Shown piece after piece: positions 1-5,713 of a stretch of DNA of 7,394 bases; the first letter of the stretch is position 1, and every line of letters begins with the position of its first letter. The notes under the pieces are model-generated. The model was not told the origin of the DNA. It saw only the letters and a program-made list of their open reading frames with translations, and did no database searches. A program made the translations under genes and the position numbers. Source of the DNA: JACDAS01 sp046262415 (GTDB taxonomy: Bacteria > Actinomycetota > Thermoleophilia > Gaiellales > Gaiellaceae); the NCBI GenBank assembly GCA_046262415.1, contig JBHEMU010000157.1, positions 1 through 7,394 on the forward strand, read 5' to 3'.

Positions 1-1
1 C

Positions 2-595
2 GGCACGCGGCCCGGCTGGTACCGGGTCGTTTCGCCGACCTTCGTCACGGCCGACGATCCAGGCACCCGTCGCGTGCTTCTGACGCCGGGAGCTCTCTCG
101 GGCCCCTTCGACGAGCCCCTGCCGGTACCGATCGCCGACGCGATCGAGAGGCGCTACGTCGTCCGCGAAGTCCGCGTGCGGCTGCACCAAGCCCGGTTCC
201 GCGGCCTCGTCGTGCCTGCCTACAACGACCAGTGCGCCATCTGCAGGCTCAAGGAGCTCCGCCTGCTCGACGCGGCCCACATCACCCGCGACGCCGATGC
301 CGAGGGGGCGGCCACGCTGGCAAACGGCGTCAGCCTCTGCACGATCCATCACCGGGCCTACGACAGCGACCTCGTCGGGATCTCGCCCGACTACGCGGTG
401 CACGTATCCAGCCGGCTGCTCGAGGACGAGGACGGACCGATGCTGGAGGTGCTCAAGACCTTCCACGGCCAGCCCATCCAGGTTCCCTCTCGCAGGGCGG
501 CGCGGCCCGACCGCGAGCGGCTTGCCGAGCGTTACGAGCTCTTCACCGCGGCGGCGTGCGTCACGGGCACTCGCTGTGCCGCGTTGTTCGCGTAG
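2..595 (+). CDS. HNH endonuclease, 5'-truncated by window edge
   Basis: This is the C-terminal ~197 residues of a predicted HNH nuclease resembling the COG3440 'predicted restriction endonuclease' group. The frame is open from the first bases, so the real start lies upstream; the GTG at 74 falls inside conserved-looking sequence and is not a convincing start. The nuclease core is clear: a CxxC pair (Cys codons at 233 and 242), an LDAAHI stretch holding the first HNH histidine (278-280), then NGVSLCTIHHRAYD with the Asn and the His pair. The arginine-rich RLHQARFR segment before it and the DEDGPMLE / KTFHG blocks after it look like family features from memory. HNH domains cut DNA using one metal ion, but whether this one acts in restriction, defence or repair cannot be told, because the N-terminal domain and upstream neighbours are missing. 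Its last ~20 codons lie antisense to the end of the molybdoenzyme gene. Family call is firm; role is open. Confidence 0.85.
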   Translation, partial: GTRPGWYRVVSPTFVTADDPGTRRVLLTPGALSGPFDEPLPVPIADAIERRYVVREVRVRLHQARFRGLVVPAYNDQCAICRLKELRLLDAAHITRDADAEGAATLANGVSLCTIHHRAYDSDLVGISPDYAVHVSSRLLEDEDGPMLEVLKTFHGQPIQVPSRRAARPDRERLAERYELFTAAACVTGTRCAALFA

Positions 596-1596
596 CCGCC
601 GACGTTCCAGGGCGCCTCGTCGGGCTGCACGTTCCCGGCCGCGTCGGTCGCCCGGCAGCGGAGCTCGTGCTCGCCGACGCGCGCGTCCCAGTCATAGCGC
701 CACGACCGCCAGGCCCAGCGCCCCACCTCCTCGCCGACCTCGGCGCCCGCCCACGTCCGGCCGCCGTCGACGCTGACCTCGACGCGCTCGACCGGCGCCC
801 AGCCGGACCAGGCCCGGCCGGACAGGACGCACGGGCCGGCGACGACCGTGCGGTGGCGGGTCATGAACTCTGGGATTCCGGGCGGCGCCATCAGCGCGCG
901 CGGCTGCATGCGCGTCAGCGCGTGACCCTCGTCCTCCTCGTCGGCGCGGAAGCGGTAGCCGGACGCCTGCTGGTAGCCCGCGAACGGCTCGGCGACGACC
1001 TCGATCTCCGCCAGCCACTTGACGTTCGTCATCCCGTACCACCCGGGGACGATCAGGCGCAGCGGAAAGCCGTGCTGCGGCGGGAGCTCCTGGCCGTTCA
1101 CCTCGTAGGCGAGGATCGCCTCGCCCTCGATCGCCTCGGCGAGCGGCAGGCTGCGGGCGAAGCGCTGCTCGATGCCGCCCTCGACGCCGCGGTCGAGGCC
1201 GGTGAAGACGACCTCCGCCGCGCCGTCCCGGACGCCCGCCTCCCGGAGCAGCGGCGCGAGGGCCGCGCCCGCCCACCGCCCCGTTCCCACCGCCTCCCAC
1301 AGCCACGGCTGGCTGTAGGGCCGGGGCTCCAGCCGCGCGCGGCCGTTGCCCGCGCACTCCATCGTCGCGACCACCTCCGCGCGGGGGCGGGCGCGGAGAT
1401 CCGCCAGCGTCAGGGTCAGCTCGCGCTCGACCAGTCCTCGCAGGCCGAGACGCCAGGTCGCCGGATCGACGGCGGGGATGTCATAGTGGATCAGGAGGTA
1501 GTGCAGGCCGACCGGCGTGACGTCGTAACGCAGCGCCTCGAGCGGCATGCCGTGGTTTCGGGTCGCGAGCTGCAGCTCCTCGAGCGAGATCCCCAT
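532..1596 (-). CDS. Sulfite-oxidase-family molybdopterin-dependent oxidoreductase
   Basis: This 354-residue protein has the two-domain core of sulfite oxidases. The N-terminal molybdopterin-binding domain (about 12-205) begins with RNHGMP (13-18), carries MECAGNGR (79-86) with Cys81 as the expected thiolate ligand of molybdenum, and holds the HGFPLRLIVPGWYG and NVKW blocks (175-194). A C-terminal Mo-co dimerisation domain (about 230-346) ends in the typical CRATDAAGNVQP and WNVGGYANN motifs. Family members oxidise sulfite or reduce S- and N-oxides; the substrate here cannot be read. There is no cytochrome b5 or c domain and no Tat or Sec signal, so it appears cytoplasmic and needs a separate electron partner. 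ATG at 1596 is chosen because the conserved region starts at once and only 2 nt separate it from the upstream stop; the frame stays open upstream, but that extension lies inside the oxidase gene. It is the second gene of a two-gene operon and overlaps the HNH gene end by 64 nt. Confidence 0.9.
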   Translation of the reverse strand: MGISLEELQLATRNHGMPLEALRYDVTPVGLHYLLIHYDIPAVDPATWRLGLRGLVERELTLTLADLRARPRAEVVATMECAGNGRARLEPRPYSQPWLWEAVGTGRWAGAALAPLLREAGVRDGAAEVVFTGLDRGVEGGIEQRFARSLPLAEAIEGEAILAYEVNGQELPPQHGFPLRLIVPGWYGMTNVKWLAEIEVVAEPFAGYQQASGYRFRADEEDEGHALTRMQPRALMAPPGIPEFMTRHRTVVAGPCVLSGRAWSGWAPVERVEVSVDGGRTWAGAEVGEEVGRWAWRSWRYDWDARVGEHELRCRATDAAGNVQPDEAPWNVGGYANNAAQRVPVTHAAAVKSS

Positions 1597-1598
1597 GC

Positions 1599-2873
1599 CT
1601 ACCGCGCGAGCGCCTCGGGAGCGATCTCGCCGACCGAGGCACAGCCCGCGAGACCCATGGTCAGGTCGAACTCGGCGATCAGGTTCCGCAGCACCTCGCG
1701 CACGCCCGCCTCGCCCGCGACCGCGAGCCCGTAGGCATACGGACGCCCGATCAGCACCGCGCGAGCACCGAGCGCGAGCGCCTTGAAGACGTCGGCGCCG
1801 CCGCGGACGCCGCTGTCGAGCAGCACCGGCACGCGGCCTCCGACCGCCTCCACGACGGCAGGGAGAGCGTCCAGCGTCGCGATCGACCCGTCGACCTGGC
1901 GGCCGCCGTGGTTCGAGACGACGATCCCGTCGAGCCCACGCGCGACGGCCTCCCGCGCGTCGTCCGCGTGCAGGATGCCTTTGAGCAGGATCGGCAGCGA
2001 CGTCCGCTCCCGGAGGAAGCCGAGGTCGTCCCAGGCGAGCGAGGGCCGGGAGATCAGCTCGAGGAAGCGACGGACGGCGGCGAGCGGGAGCGGCGAGCGC
2101 AGGTTCGAGCGGAAGCGGCCGGGATACGCCTGTGTCAGCCGGACGAGCGTCCTGAGCGTGGCCAGGTTCAGGGGCGGGCGCTCGCCGCCGCCGCCCGGCT
2201 CCTCGAGCAGCCGCAGGAACACCGGGTCGCTCGTGTACTGCGCGATTCCCTTGCCGAGCAGGAAGGGGAGGTAGCCGAGATCCAGGTCGCGCGAGCGCCA
2301 GCCGAGCATGGTCGTGTCGAGGGTGAGCACGATCGCCTCGCAGCCGCACCCCTCGGCCCGCCGGACGAAGCTCTCGACCAGCTCGTTCGACTTGTTCCAG
2401 TACAGCTGGAACCAGCGCGGGCTGTCCCCCATCTCCCCGGCGCAGCGCTCCATCGGCACCGAGGCCTGGTTCGAGAAGATCATCGGCACACGCTCGGCCG
2501 CCGCAGCCCGCGCGACCGCGAGGTCGGCGTCGCGGTGCGCCGCCTCCAGCACGCCGACCGGGGCGAGCAGGATCGGTGCCCTCAGGCGGCGTCCGAAGAG
2601 CTCCACGGTCGCGTCGCGGCTGGAGACGTCTCGCAGCATGCGCGGGACGATCCGCCGCCGGTCGAAGGCCTCGCGGTTCGCGGCGATCGTGCCCTCCCGG
2701 CCGGCCCCGCCCGCGACGTACGCGAACCCCTCGCGCGACATCGCCTTCCGGGCTGCCCGCTCGAGCTTGGACGGGTCGGCGGGCACCCGCTGCCTGCGGC
2801 CGCGGGCCGCCTCCAGGTACACGTCCGTCTGGCGCCGCTGGCCGAAGTCCCGCGGGTGCGCGGCCTCACTCAC
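1599..2873 (-). CDS. FMN-dependent alpha-hydroxy-acid oxidase, lactate 2-monooxygenase-like
   Basis: A 424-residue TIM-barrel flavoenzyme (FMN_dh family) that should oxidise an L-2-hydroxy acid to the 2-oxo acid, or decarboxylate it as lactate monooxygenase does. Active-site residues are present: Tyr52 in YVAGG, Tyr158 in FQLYW, Asp186 in LDT, Arg193 in GWRSRDL, FMN-contacting Lys298 in LLKGI, catalytic His322 and Arg325 in SNHGGRQVDG (320-329), and the FMN-phosphate region DSGVRGGADVFKALALGA (353-370). The GWRxRDL...PFL...DPVF region matches Mycobacterium lactate 2-monooxygenase from memory, and Gly107 (APVGV) aligns with its Gly99. The barrel insert around 222-280 looks long, with a Gly-rich run at 227-230. 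The start is GTG at 2873: an in-frame TAG lies 12 nt upstream, and the N-terminal FGQRRQTDVYL region looks family-like. No clear Shine-Dalgarno is seen. It is first in an operon with the molybdoenzyme and divergent from the channel gene. Substrate is unproven. Confidence 0.9.
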   Translation of the reverse strand: MSEAAHPRDFGQRRQTDVYLEAARGRRQRVPADPSKLERAARKAMSREGFAYVAGGAGREGTIAANREAFDRRRIVPRMLRDVSSRDATVELFGRRLRAPILLAPVGVLEAAHRDADLAVARAAAAERVPMIFSNQASVPMERCAGEMGDSPRWFQLYWNKSNELVESFVRRAEGCGCEAIVLTLDTTMLGWRSRDLDLGYLPFLLGKGIAQYTSDPVFLRLLEEPGGGGERPPLNLATLRTLVRLTQAYPGRFRSNLRSPLPLAAVRRFLELISRPSLAWDDLGFLRERTSLPILLKGILHADDAREAVARGLDGIVVSNHGGRQVDGSIATLDALPAVVEAVGGRVPVLLDSGVRGGADVFKALALGARAVLIGRPYAYGLAVAGEAGVREVLRNLIAEFDLTMGLAGCASVGEIAPEALAR

Positions 2874-2898
2874 GTGACGGCGAGGCTACTCGCGTGAC
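2868..2898. repeat. Two 11-bp direct repeats 20 bp apart in divergent intergenic region
   Basis: ACTCACGTGAC at 2868-2878 and ACTCGCGTGAC at 2888-2898 match at 10 of 11 positions and start exactly 20 bp apart, about two helical turns. The first contains the 8-bp palindrome TCACGTGA and covers the GTG start of the oxidase gene. This is the arrangement expected of a tandem operator between divergent genes, but no regulator is encoded in the window and chance recurrence in GC-rich DNA is possible. Confidence 0.35.
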
Positions 2899-2914
2899 CA
2901 TGGGCCCGCAACGG

Positions 2915-2928
2915 GGGAATGAGAGAAT
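2915..2928 (+). promoter_or_regulatory. Possible -10 region of the channel gene
   Basis: GAGAAT at 2923-2928 (four of six matches to TATAAT) ends 9 nt before the channel ATG, and GGGAAT at 2915-2920 is a second candidate with GTGACC (2894-2899) 15 nt upstream as a weak -35. There is no good Shine-Dalgarno before ATG 2938 (only GAGAGA at 2921-2926), so a leaderless or very short-leader transcript is plausible. The 64-nt gap 2874-2937 must hold the promoters for both divergent pairs. Confidence 0.2.
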
Positions 2929-2937
2929 CCGCCGCCC

Positions 2938-3792
2938 ATGGCCGACCGCCCCGAACGCACCGCACTCGCCCGCCTGGTCGATTCGCCGGCGTTCACCGGG
3001 ATCGTCTTCCTGGCGATCGTCGGGAACGCCGTCGTGCTCGGCATGCAGACCTACGAGGGCCTCGAGCGCGAGCACGGCGACCTGCTCGACCTGCTCAACG
3101 AGATCTTCCTGGGCGTCTTCGTCGTCGAGCTCGCCCTTCGCGTGGGTGCCTACGGGCGCCGCCCGCAGGACTTCTTCCGCGACGGTTGGAACATCTTCGA
3201 CTTCCTCGTCGTCGCCGCGGCGTTCGTGCCGGGCGTCCGCGAGAACGCGACCGTGCTGCGGCTCGCGCGCCTGCTGCGGCTCGTCCGCGTCGTGCGCCTT
3301 CTCCCCGAGCTCAGGGTGCTGCTGCTCGCCGTCCTCCGCAGCCTGCCGCCGCTCTTCAGCATGACCGTGCTCACGACGATGATCCTCTTCGCCTACGGGA
3401 TGGTCGGCTGGCTCCTGTTCGGCGACGAGAATCCCGGCGCCTGGGGCGACATCGGCCAGGCGATGCTGACCCTCTTCGTGATGCTGACGCTCGAGAACTT
3501 CCCGGCCCAGCTCGAGCGCGGCATGGAGATCCACCCGTGGTCAGTCGTGTACTTCGTCAGCTTCGTGCTGGTGGCGGCCCTGATCATCCTCAACGTCCTG
3601 ATCGGGGTCGTGCTGCACAGCATGGAGGAGGCGCGGGAGATCACCCGGCGCGCGAAGCAGCCCCGGCTGGAGCGGCACGAGACGATCGCCGAACGCGTCG
3701 CGGCCCTCCGGCAAGCCGTCGACGAGCTCGAGCTGGAGCTCGCCGCAGGTGCCGGTCCGGTTCCCGGCCGGCCGCCCGCACCCCCTGGTTAG
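2938..3792 (+). CDS. Voltage-gated cation channel (BacNav-like ion transporter)
   Basis: A 284-residue inner-membrane protein with one six-helix channel unit, so it should assemble as a tetramer. S1 lies at about 18-38, S2 at 53-72, S3 at 84-98 (starting GWNIFDFL, typical of the family), S4 at 104-126, S5 at 135-161, pore helix and filter at 175-189, and S6 at 203-226. S4 carries Arg108, 111, 114, 117 and 120 at strict three-residue spacing, the hallmark of a voltage sensor. The filter reads TLENF (184-188), related to TLESW of NaChBac and NavAb with the key Glu186 kept. After S6 comes a charged linker and a short coiled coil (about 246-270), as in bacterial sodium channels, then a Pro-rich tail. 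ATG 2938 is the first start after an in-frame TGA at 2920-2922. The next gene begins 10 nt after the stop. Sodium selectivity is likely by homology but not proven, because two filter residues differ. Confidence 0.92.
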   Translation: MADRPERTALARLVDSPAFTGIVFLAIVGNAVVLGMQTYEGLEREHGDLLDLLNEIFLGVFVVELALRVGAYGRRPQDFFRDGWNIFDFLVVAAAFVPGVRENATVLRLARLLRLVRVVRLLPELRVLLLAVLRSLPPLFSMTVLTTMILFAYGMVGWLLFGDENPGAWGDIGQAMLTLFVMLTLENFPAQLERGMEIHPWSVVYFVSFVLVAALIILNVLIGVVLHSMEEAREITRRAKQPRLERHETIAERVAALRQAVDELELELAAGAGPVPGRPPAPPG

Positions 3793-3794
3793 GA
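3791..3794 (+). promoter_or_regulatory. Ribosome binding site fixing the L,D-transpeptidase start
   Basis: AGGA overlaps the last two bases of the channel stop codon (TAG, 3790-3792) and lies 8 nt before GTG 3803. This supports GTG 3803 over the in-frame GTG at 3749, which lies inside the channel gene. Termination and initiation this close suggest translational coupling. Confidence 0.6.
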
Positions 3795-3802
3795 TCGTCG
3801 GC

Positions 3803-4858
3803 GTGTCGCGCAGGGGTCTCGAGCGCTTCGTCCTGGTCCTGGCGGTCGCCGGCGTGGCGGTTGCTGCCCCGCGAGCCGCAGCGCAGCGGCCGGCGAGCGT
3901 CAAGGTGTTCTTCACGAAGGGCGAGCAGCTCGCCGCGGTCACCCGCGCGGTCGGCGCCGGGCAGCGGCCCGAGGCCGTCGCGCTCCGCGCGCTGATGGCC
4001 GGCCCGAGCGCGACCGAGCGGCGGGCCGGGCTGCGCAGCGCGATTCCGGCCGGATCGCGGCTCCGCTCGGTGCGCCTGCTCGGCTCGCTCGTCCGCGCGG
4101 ACGTCCATTTCGCCGGCGAGGGGGCGCGCTCCGGTGCGTTCGCGCTCTCCCTCCGGCCGGCCCGCACCCAGCAGGTGGCGGAGACGCTACGCGCCCTCGA
4201 AGGCATCCGGGCGATCGAGCTGCGGGTGGACGGCTCGCCGCACGCGGTGCCGAACGCCGCGCCGGACCGCCTGCCGCCGACCGACCCGCCCGACCTCCAG
4301 CCGATCGCACCGGCGCCCGAGTTCCCGTACGCGATCCAGGACCGCTTGGCGGAGCTGCGCTACCTCCCGCGGGCGGCGGTGACGGGAAGGTGGGACTACC
4401 GCACGGAGCAAGCGGTGCTGGCGCTGCAGAGCTGGAGCGGCATCGACCGTGACGGCGAGGTGGGGCCGCAGACCCTGGGCGTGCTCGGGGAGGCGGAGGT
4501 GCCGGAGCCGCGGCGCTCGCAGGGAAAGCGGATCGAGGTCTACCGGAGCCGGGGCGTGGCGCTGCTCGTGGTCGGAGGCGCCGTGCGGCGTGCCATCCAC
4601 GTCTCCACGGGCGCGCCGGGCTTCGAGACGCCGCTCGGCTCGTTCCAGGTCTTCCGCAAGGAGCGCTTCTCCTGGTCTGTGCCCTACCGGCTCTGGCTGC
4701 CGCACGCAAGCTACTTCACCGGCGGGGTCGCCTTTCACGCCCACAGCGAGGTCCCCACTCACCCCGCCTCGCACGGCTGCGTGCGCGTCCCGTACCCCGA
4801 GGCTCCCGTCGTGTACGCGTTCGCGTCGATCGGCACGCGTGTGCTGGTCTTCCCCTGA
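3803..4858 (+). CDS. Secreted GerMN-PG_binding_1-YkuD L,D-transpeptidase
   Basis: A 351-residue exported cell-wall enzyme. Residues 1-27 form a signal peptide: basic MSRRGLER, a hydrophobic core, and an AAA|Q-type cleavage site. A GerMN-like domain follows (about 31-147, with LMAGPS and LRSAIPAGSRL blocks), then a Pro-rich linker (150-173), a peptidoglycan-binding domain (175-228, with DGEVGPQTLGVL), and a YkuD L,D-transpeptidase domain (242-350). The YkuD domain has TPLGSF (276-281), His312, and the catalytic SHGCVR motif with His324 and nucleophile Cys326. Such enzymes make 3-3 peptidoglycan cross-links or attach proteins to the wall, working outside the membrane. GTG 3803 is chosen because AGGA sits 8 nt before it and it places the signal peptide at the N-terminus; the upstream GTG 3749 would bury the signal. 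It is probably co-transcribed with the channel gene. The exact target is unknown. Confidence 0.92.
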   Translation: MSRRGLERFVLVLAVAGVAVAAPRAAAQRPASVKVFFTKGEQLAAVTRAVGAGQRPEAVALRALMAGPSATERRAGLRSAIPAGSRLRSVRLLGSLVRADVHFAGEGARSGAFALSLRPARTQQVAETLRALEGIRAIELRVDGSPHAVPNAAPDRLPPTDPPDLQPIAPAPEFPYAIQDRLAELRYLPRAAVTGRWDYRTEQAVLALQSWSGIDRDGEVGPQTLGVLGEAEVPEPRRSQGKRIEVYRSRGVALLVVGGAVRRAIHVSTGAPGFETPLGSFQVFRKERFSWSVPYRLWLPHASYFTGGVAFHAHSEVPTHPASHGCVRVPYPEAPVVYAFASIGTRVLVFP

Positions 4859-5009
4859 CGCTCCGCGCGCCTGGGCCCGGGCATGGGGCATCCGACCGGC
4901 CGACGCGCACCGGCGCGGCCAGGCTAGCTCGCCGCACGCCTCCCGGACGACCCTCCACCGGCGCTTCGGGACCGGTCCGTGGAGCGATCGTCACAGAGCC
5001 GGCACGAAC

Positions 5010-5052
5010 GCCATGTCCCGAATGGCACCTCTCGAGGGTCAGACCCTGTTTT
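5010..5052. terminator. Tandem hairpins: REP-like element or convergent terminator
   Basis: Two inverted repeats sit side by side. GCCAT / ATGGC (5010-5014 and 5022-5026) closes a 7-nt loop. AGGGTC-A-GACCCT (5035-5047) is a perfect 13-bp interrupted palindrome that can fold as AGGGT/ACCCT with a CAG loop. On the plus strand the second is followed by GTTTT (5048-5052), so it could end the L,D-transpeptidase transcript. The same palindrome contains the stop codon of the minus-strand hydrolase. The motif resembles extragenic palindromes that recur in many environmental genomes, but copy number cannot be seen here. The remainder of the 4859-5038 gap shows only a weak ACCGG/CCGGT pairing near 4958-4977 and no gene. 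Confidence 0.4.
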
Positions 5053-5713
5053 CCGGCGCCCCGGCGGGGGCGGCGGCGAGGGCTGCCTCGAGCCACGGGG
5101 CGAGCTCATGGAGGAAGCCGGGATCGACCGCGTGCGGCAGCGGGTACTCGCGGTAGAAGACCTCGGCGCCTGCCTCCTCCAGGAGCGCTCGGGCACGCCG
5201 CGACCACTCCGCGGTGATGACGGGGTCCAGGGTGCCGTGGCCGATCGCCACGGGCGGCAGGGGCGAGTCGAGGTCGAGCACGAGGCCCTCGACGGTCGGG
5301 ACGAAGCCGCTCAGCGCCACCAGCGCCGCCGGGCGCGGCCGGCCCCGCGCGAGAGCCAGCGCGTAGCCCATGACGGCCCCCTGCGAGAACCCGCCCAGGA
5401 GCGTCCGCCCGAGGGGGATGCCCGTCTCGGCCGCCAGGGCGTCCAGCCAGCCGGACAGCCGCTCGAACGTCGACGCGAACGTCGGAGGGTCGGGATAGCC
5501 GATCTCGTGCAACGCGTACCAGTGCCGGCCGCCCGGCGGAAGCGCCAGCGGGCCCCCCGGCGTCACGCCGAGCAGGCGCCGCTTCGGATCGAGCAGGTCG
5601 ATCAGGGGCGCGAGGTCGAACTCGTCCGTGCCGCGGCCGTGCAGGAGCACGAGCGCTCCCCGCGGTTCCCCGTCCGGCGGCCGGAGCCGGTGGACGAGGG
5701 CGTCGAGGCTCAC
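5039..5713 (-). CDS. Alpha/beta hydrolase, phospholipase/carboxylesterase family (MhqD-like)
   Basis: A 224-residue alpha/beta hydrolase of the Abhydrolase_2 (phospholipase/carboxylesterase) family, of normal length. The oxyanion-side motif LLHGRGTDE is at 23-31, nucleophile Ser110 sits in GFSQG (108-112), the acid Asp163 in HGTLDPVI, and catalytic His194 in LPHAVDP. No signal peptide is seen, so it is probably cytoplasmic. The start is GTG at 5713, overlapping the TGA of the upstream dioxygenase gene as GTGA. No Shine-Dalgarno is visible, so expression likely depends on translational coupling. In Bacillus, MhqD (same family) is encoded with the dioxygenase MhqE under the quinone-sensing repressor MhqR; the pairing here suggests a similar aromatic or quinone detoxification role, perhaps hydrolysing a ring-cleavage product. 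The last four residues (ENRV) and the stop are encoded by a palindromic repeat. Fold and triad are certain; substrate is inferred. Confidence 0.88.
   Translation of the reverse strand: MSLDALVHRLRPPDGEPRGALVLLHGRGTDEFDLAPLIDLLDPKRRLLGVTPGGPLALPPGGRHWYALHEIGYPDPPTFASTFERLSGWLDALAAETGIPLGRTLLGGFSQGAVMGYALALARGRPRPAALVALSGFVPTVEGLVLDLDSPLPPVAIGHGTLDPVITAEWSRRARALLEEAGAEVFYREYPLPHAVDPGFLHELAPWLEAALAAAPAGAPENRV

Noticed and set aside
2..595. HNH gene as part of a complete defence or restriction system
   Set aside because: Only the nuclease end is in the window, no methyltransferase, helicase or other defence gene is present, and the neighbours are metabolic.
232..1734. 500-codon open frame on the plus strand
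   Set aside because: It runs through the HNH gene in another frame and antisense to the molybdoenzyme. Its protein is Arg/Ala/Pro-rich with no family resemblance, as expected for shadow frames in very GC-rich DNA.
1597..2349. N-terminal extension of the molybdoenzyme by 251 residues
   Set aside because: The frame is open, but it lies entirely inside the oxidase gene in another frame and reads as low-complexity Arg/Ala/Gly. The conserved domain begins just after ATG 1596.
3749..3802. Upstream GTG start for the L,D-transpeptidase
   Set aside because: It would overlap the channel gene and put 18 residues before the signal peptide, while GTG 3803 has an AGGA site at good spacing.
3939..4709. 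256-codon minus-strand frame opposite the L,D-transpeptidase
   Set aside because: It is antisense to a firmly identified enzyme and consists mostly of Arg, Ala, Pro and Gly with no recognisable domain.
4869..4890. GC-rich near-palindrome just after the L,D-transpeptidase stop as a terminator
   Set aside because: GCCTGGGCCCGGGC is nearly symmetrical but leaves no room for a proper loop, and no T-tract follows.
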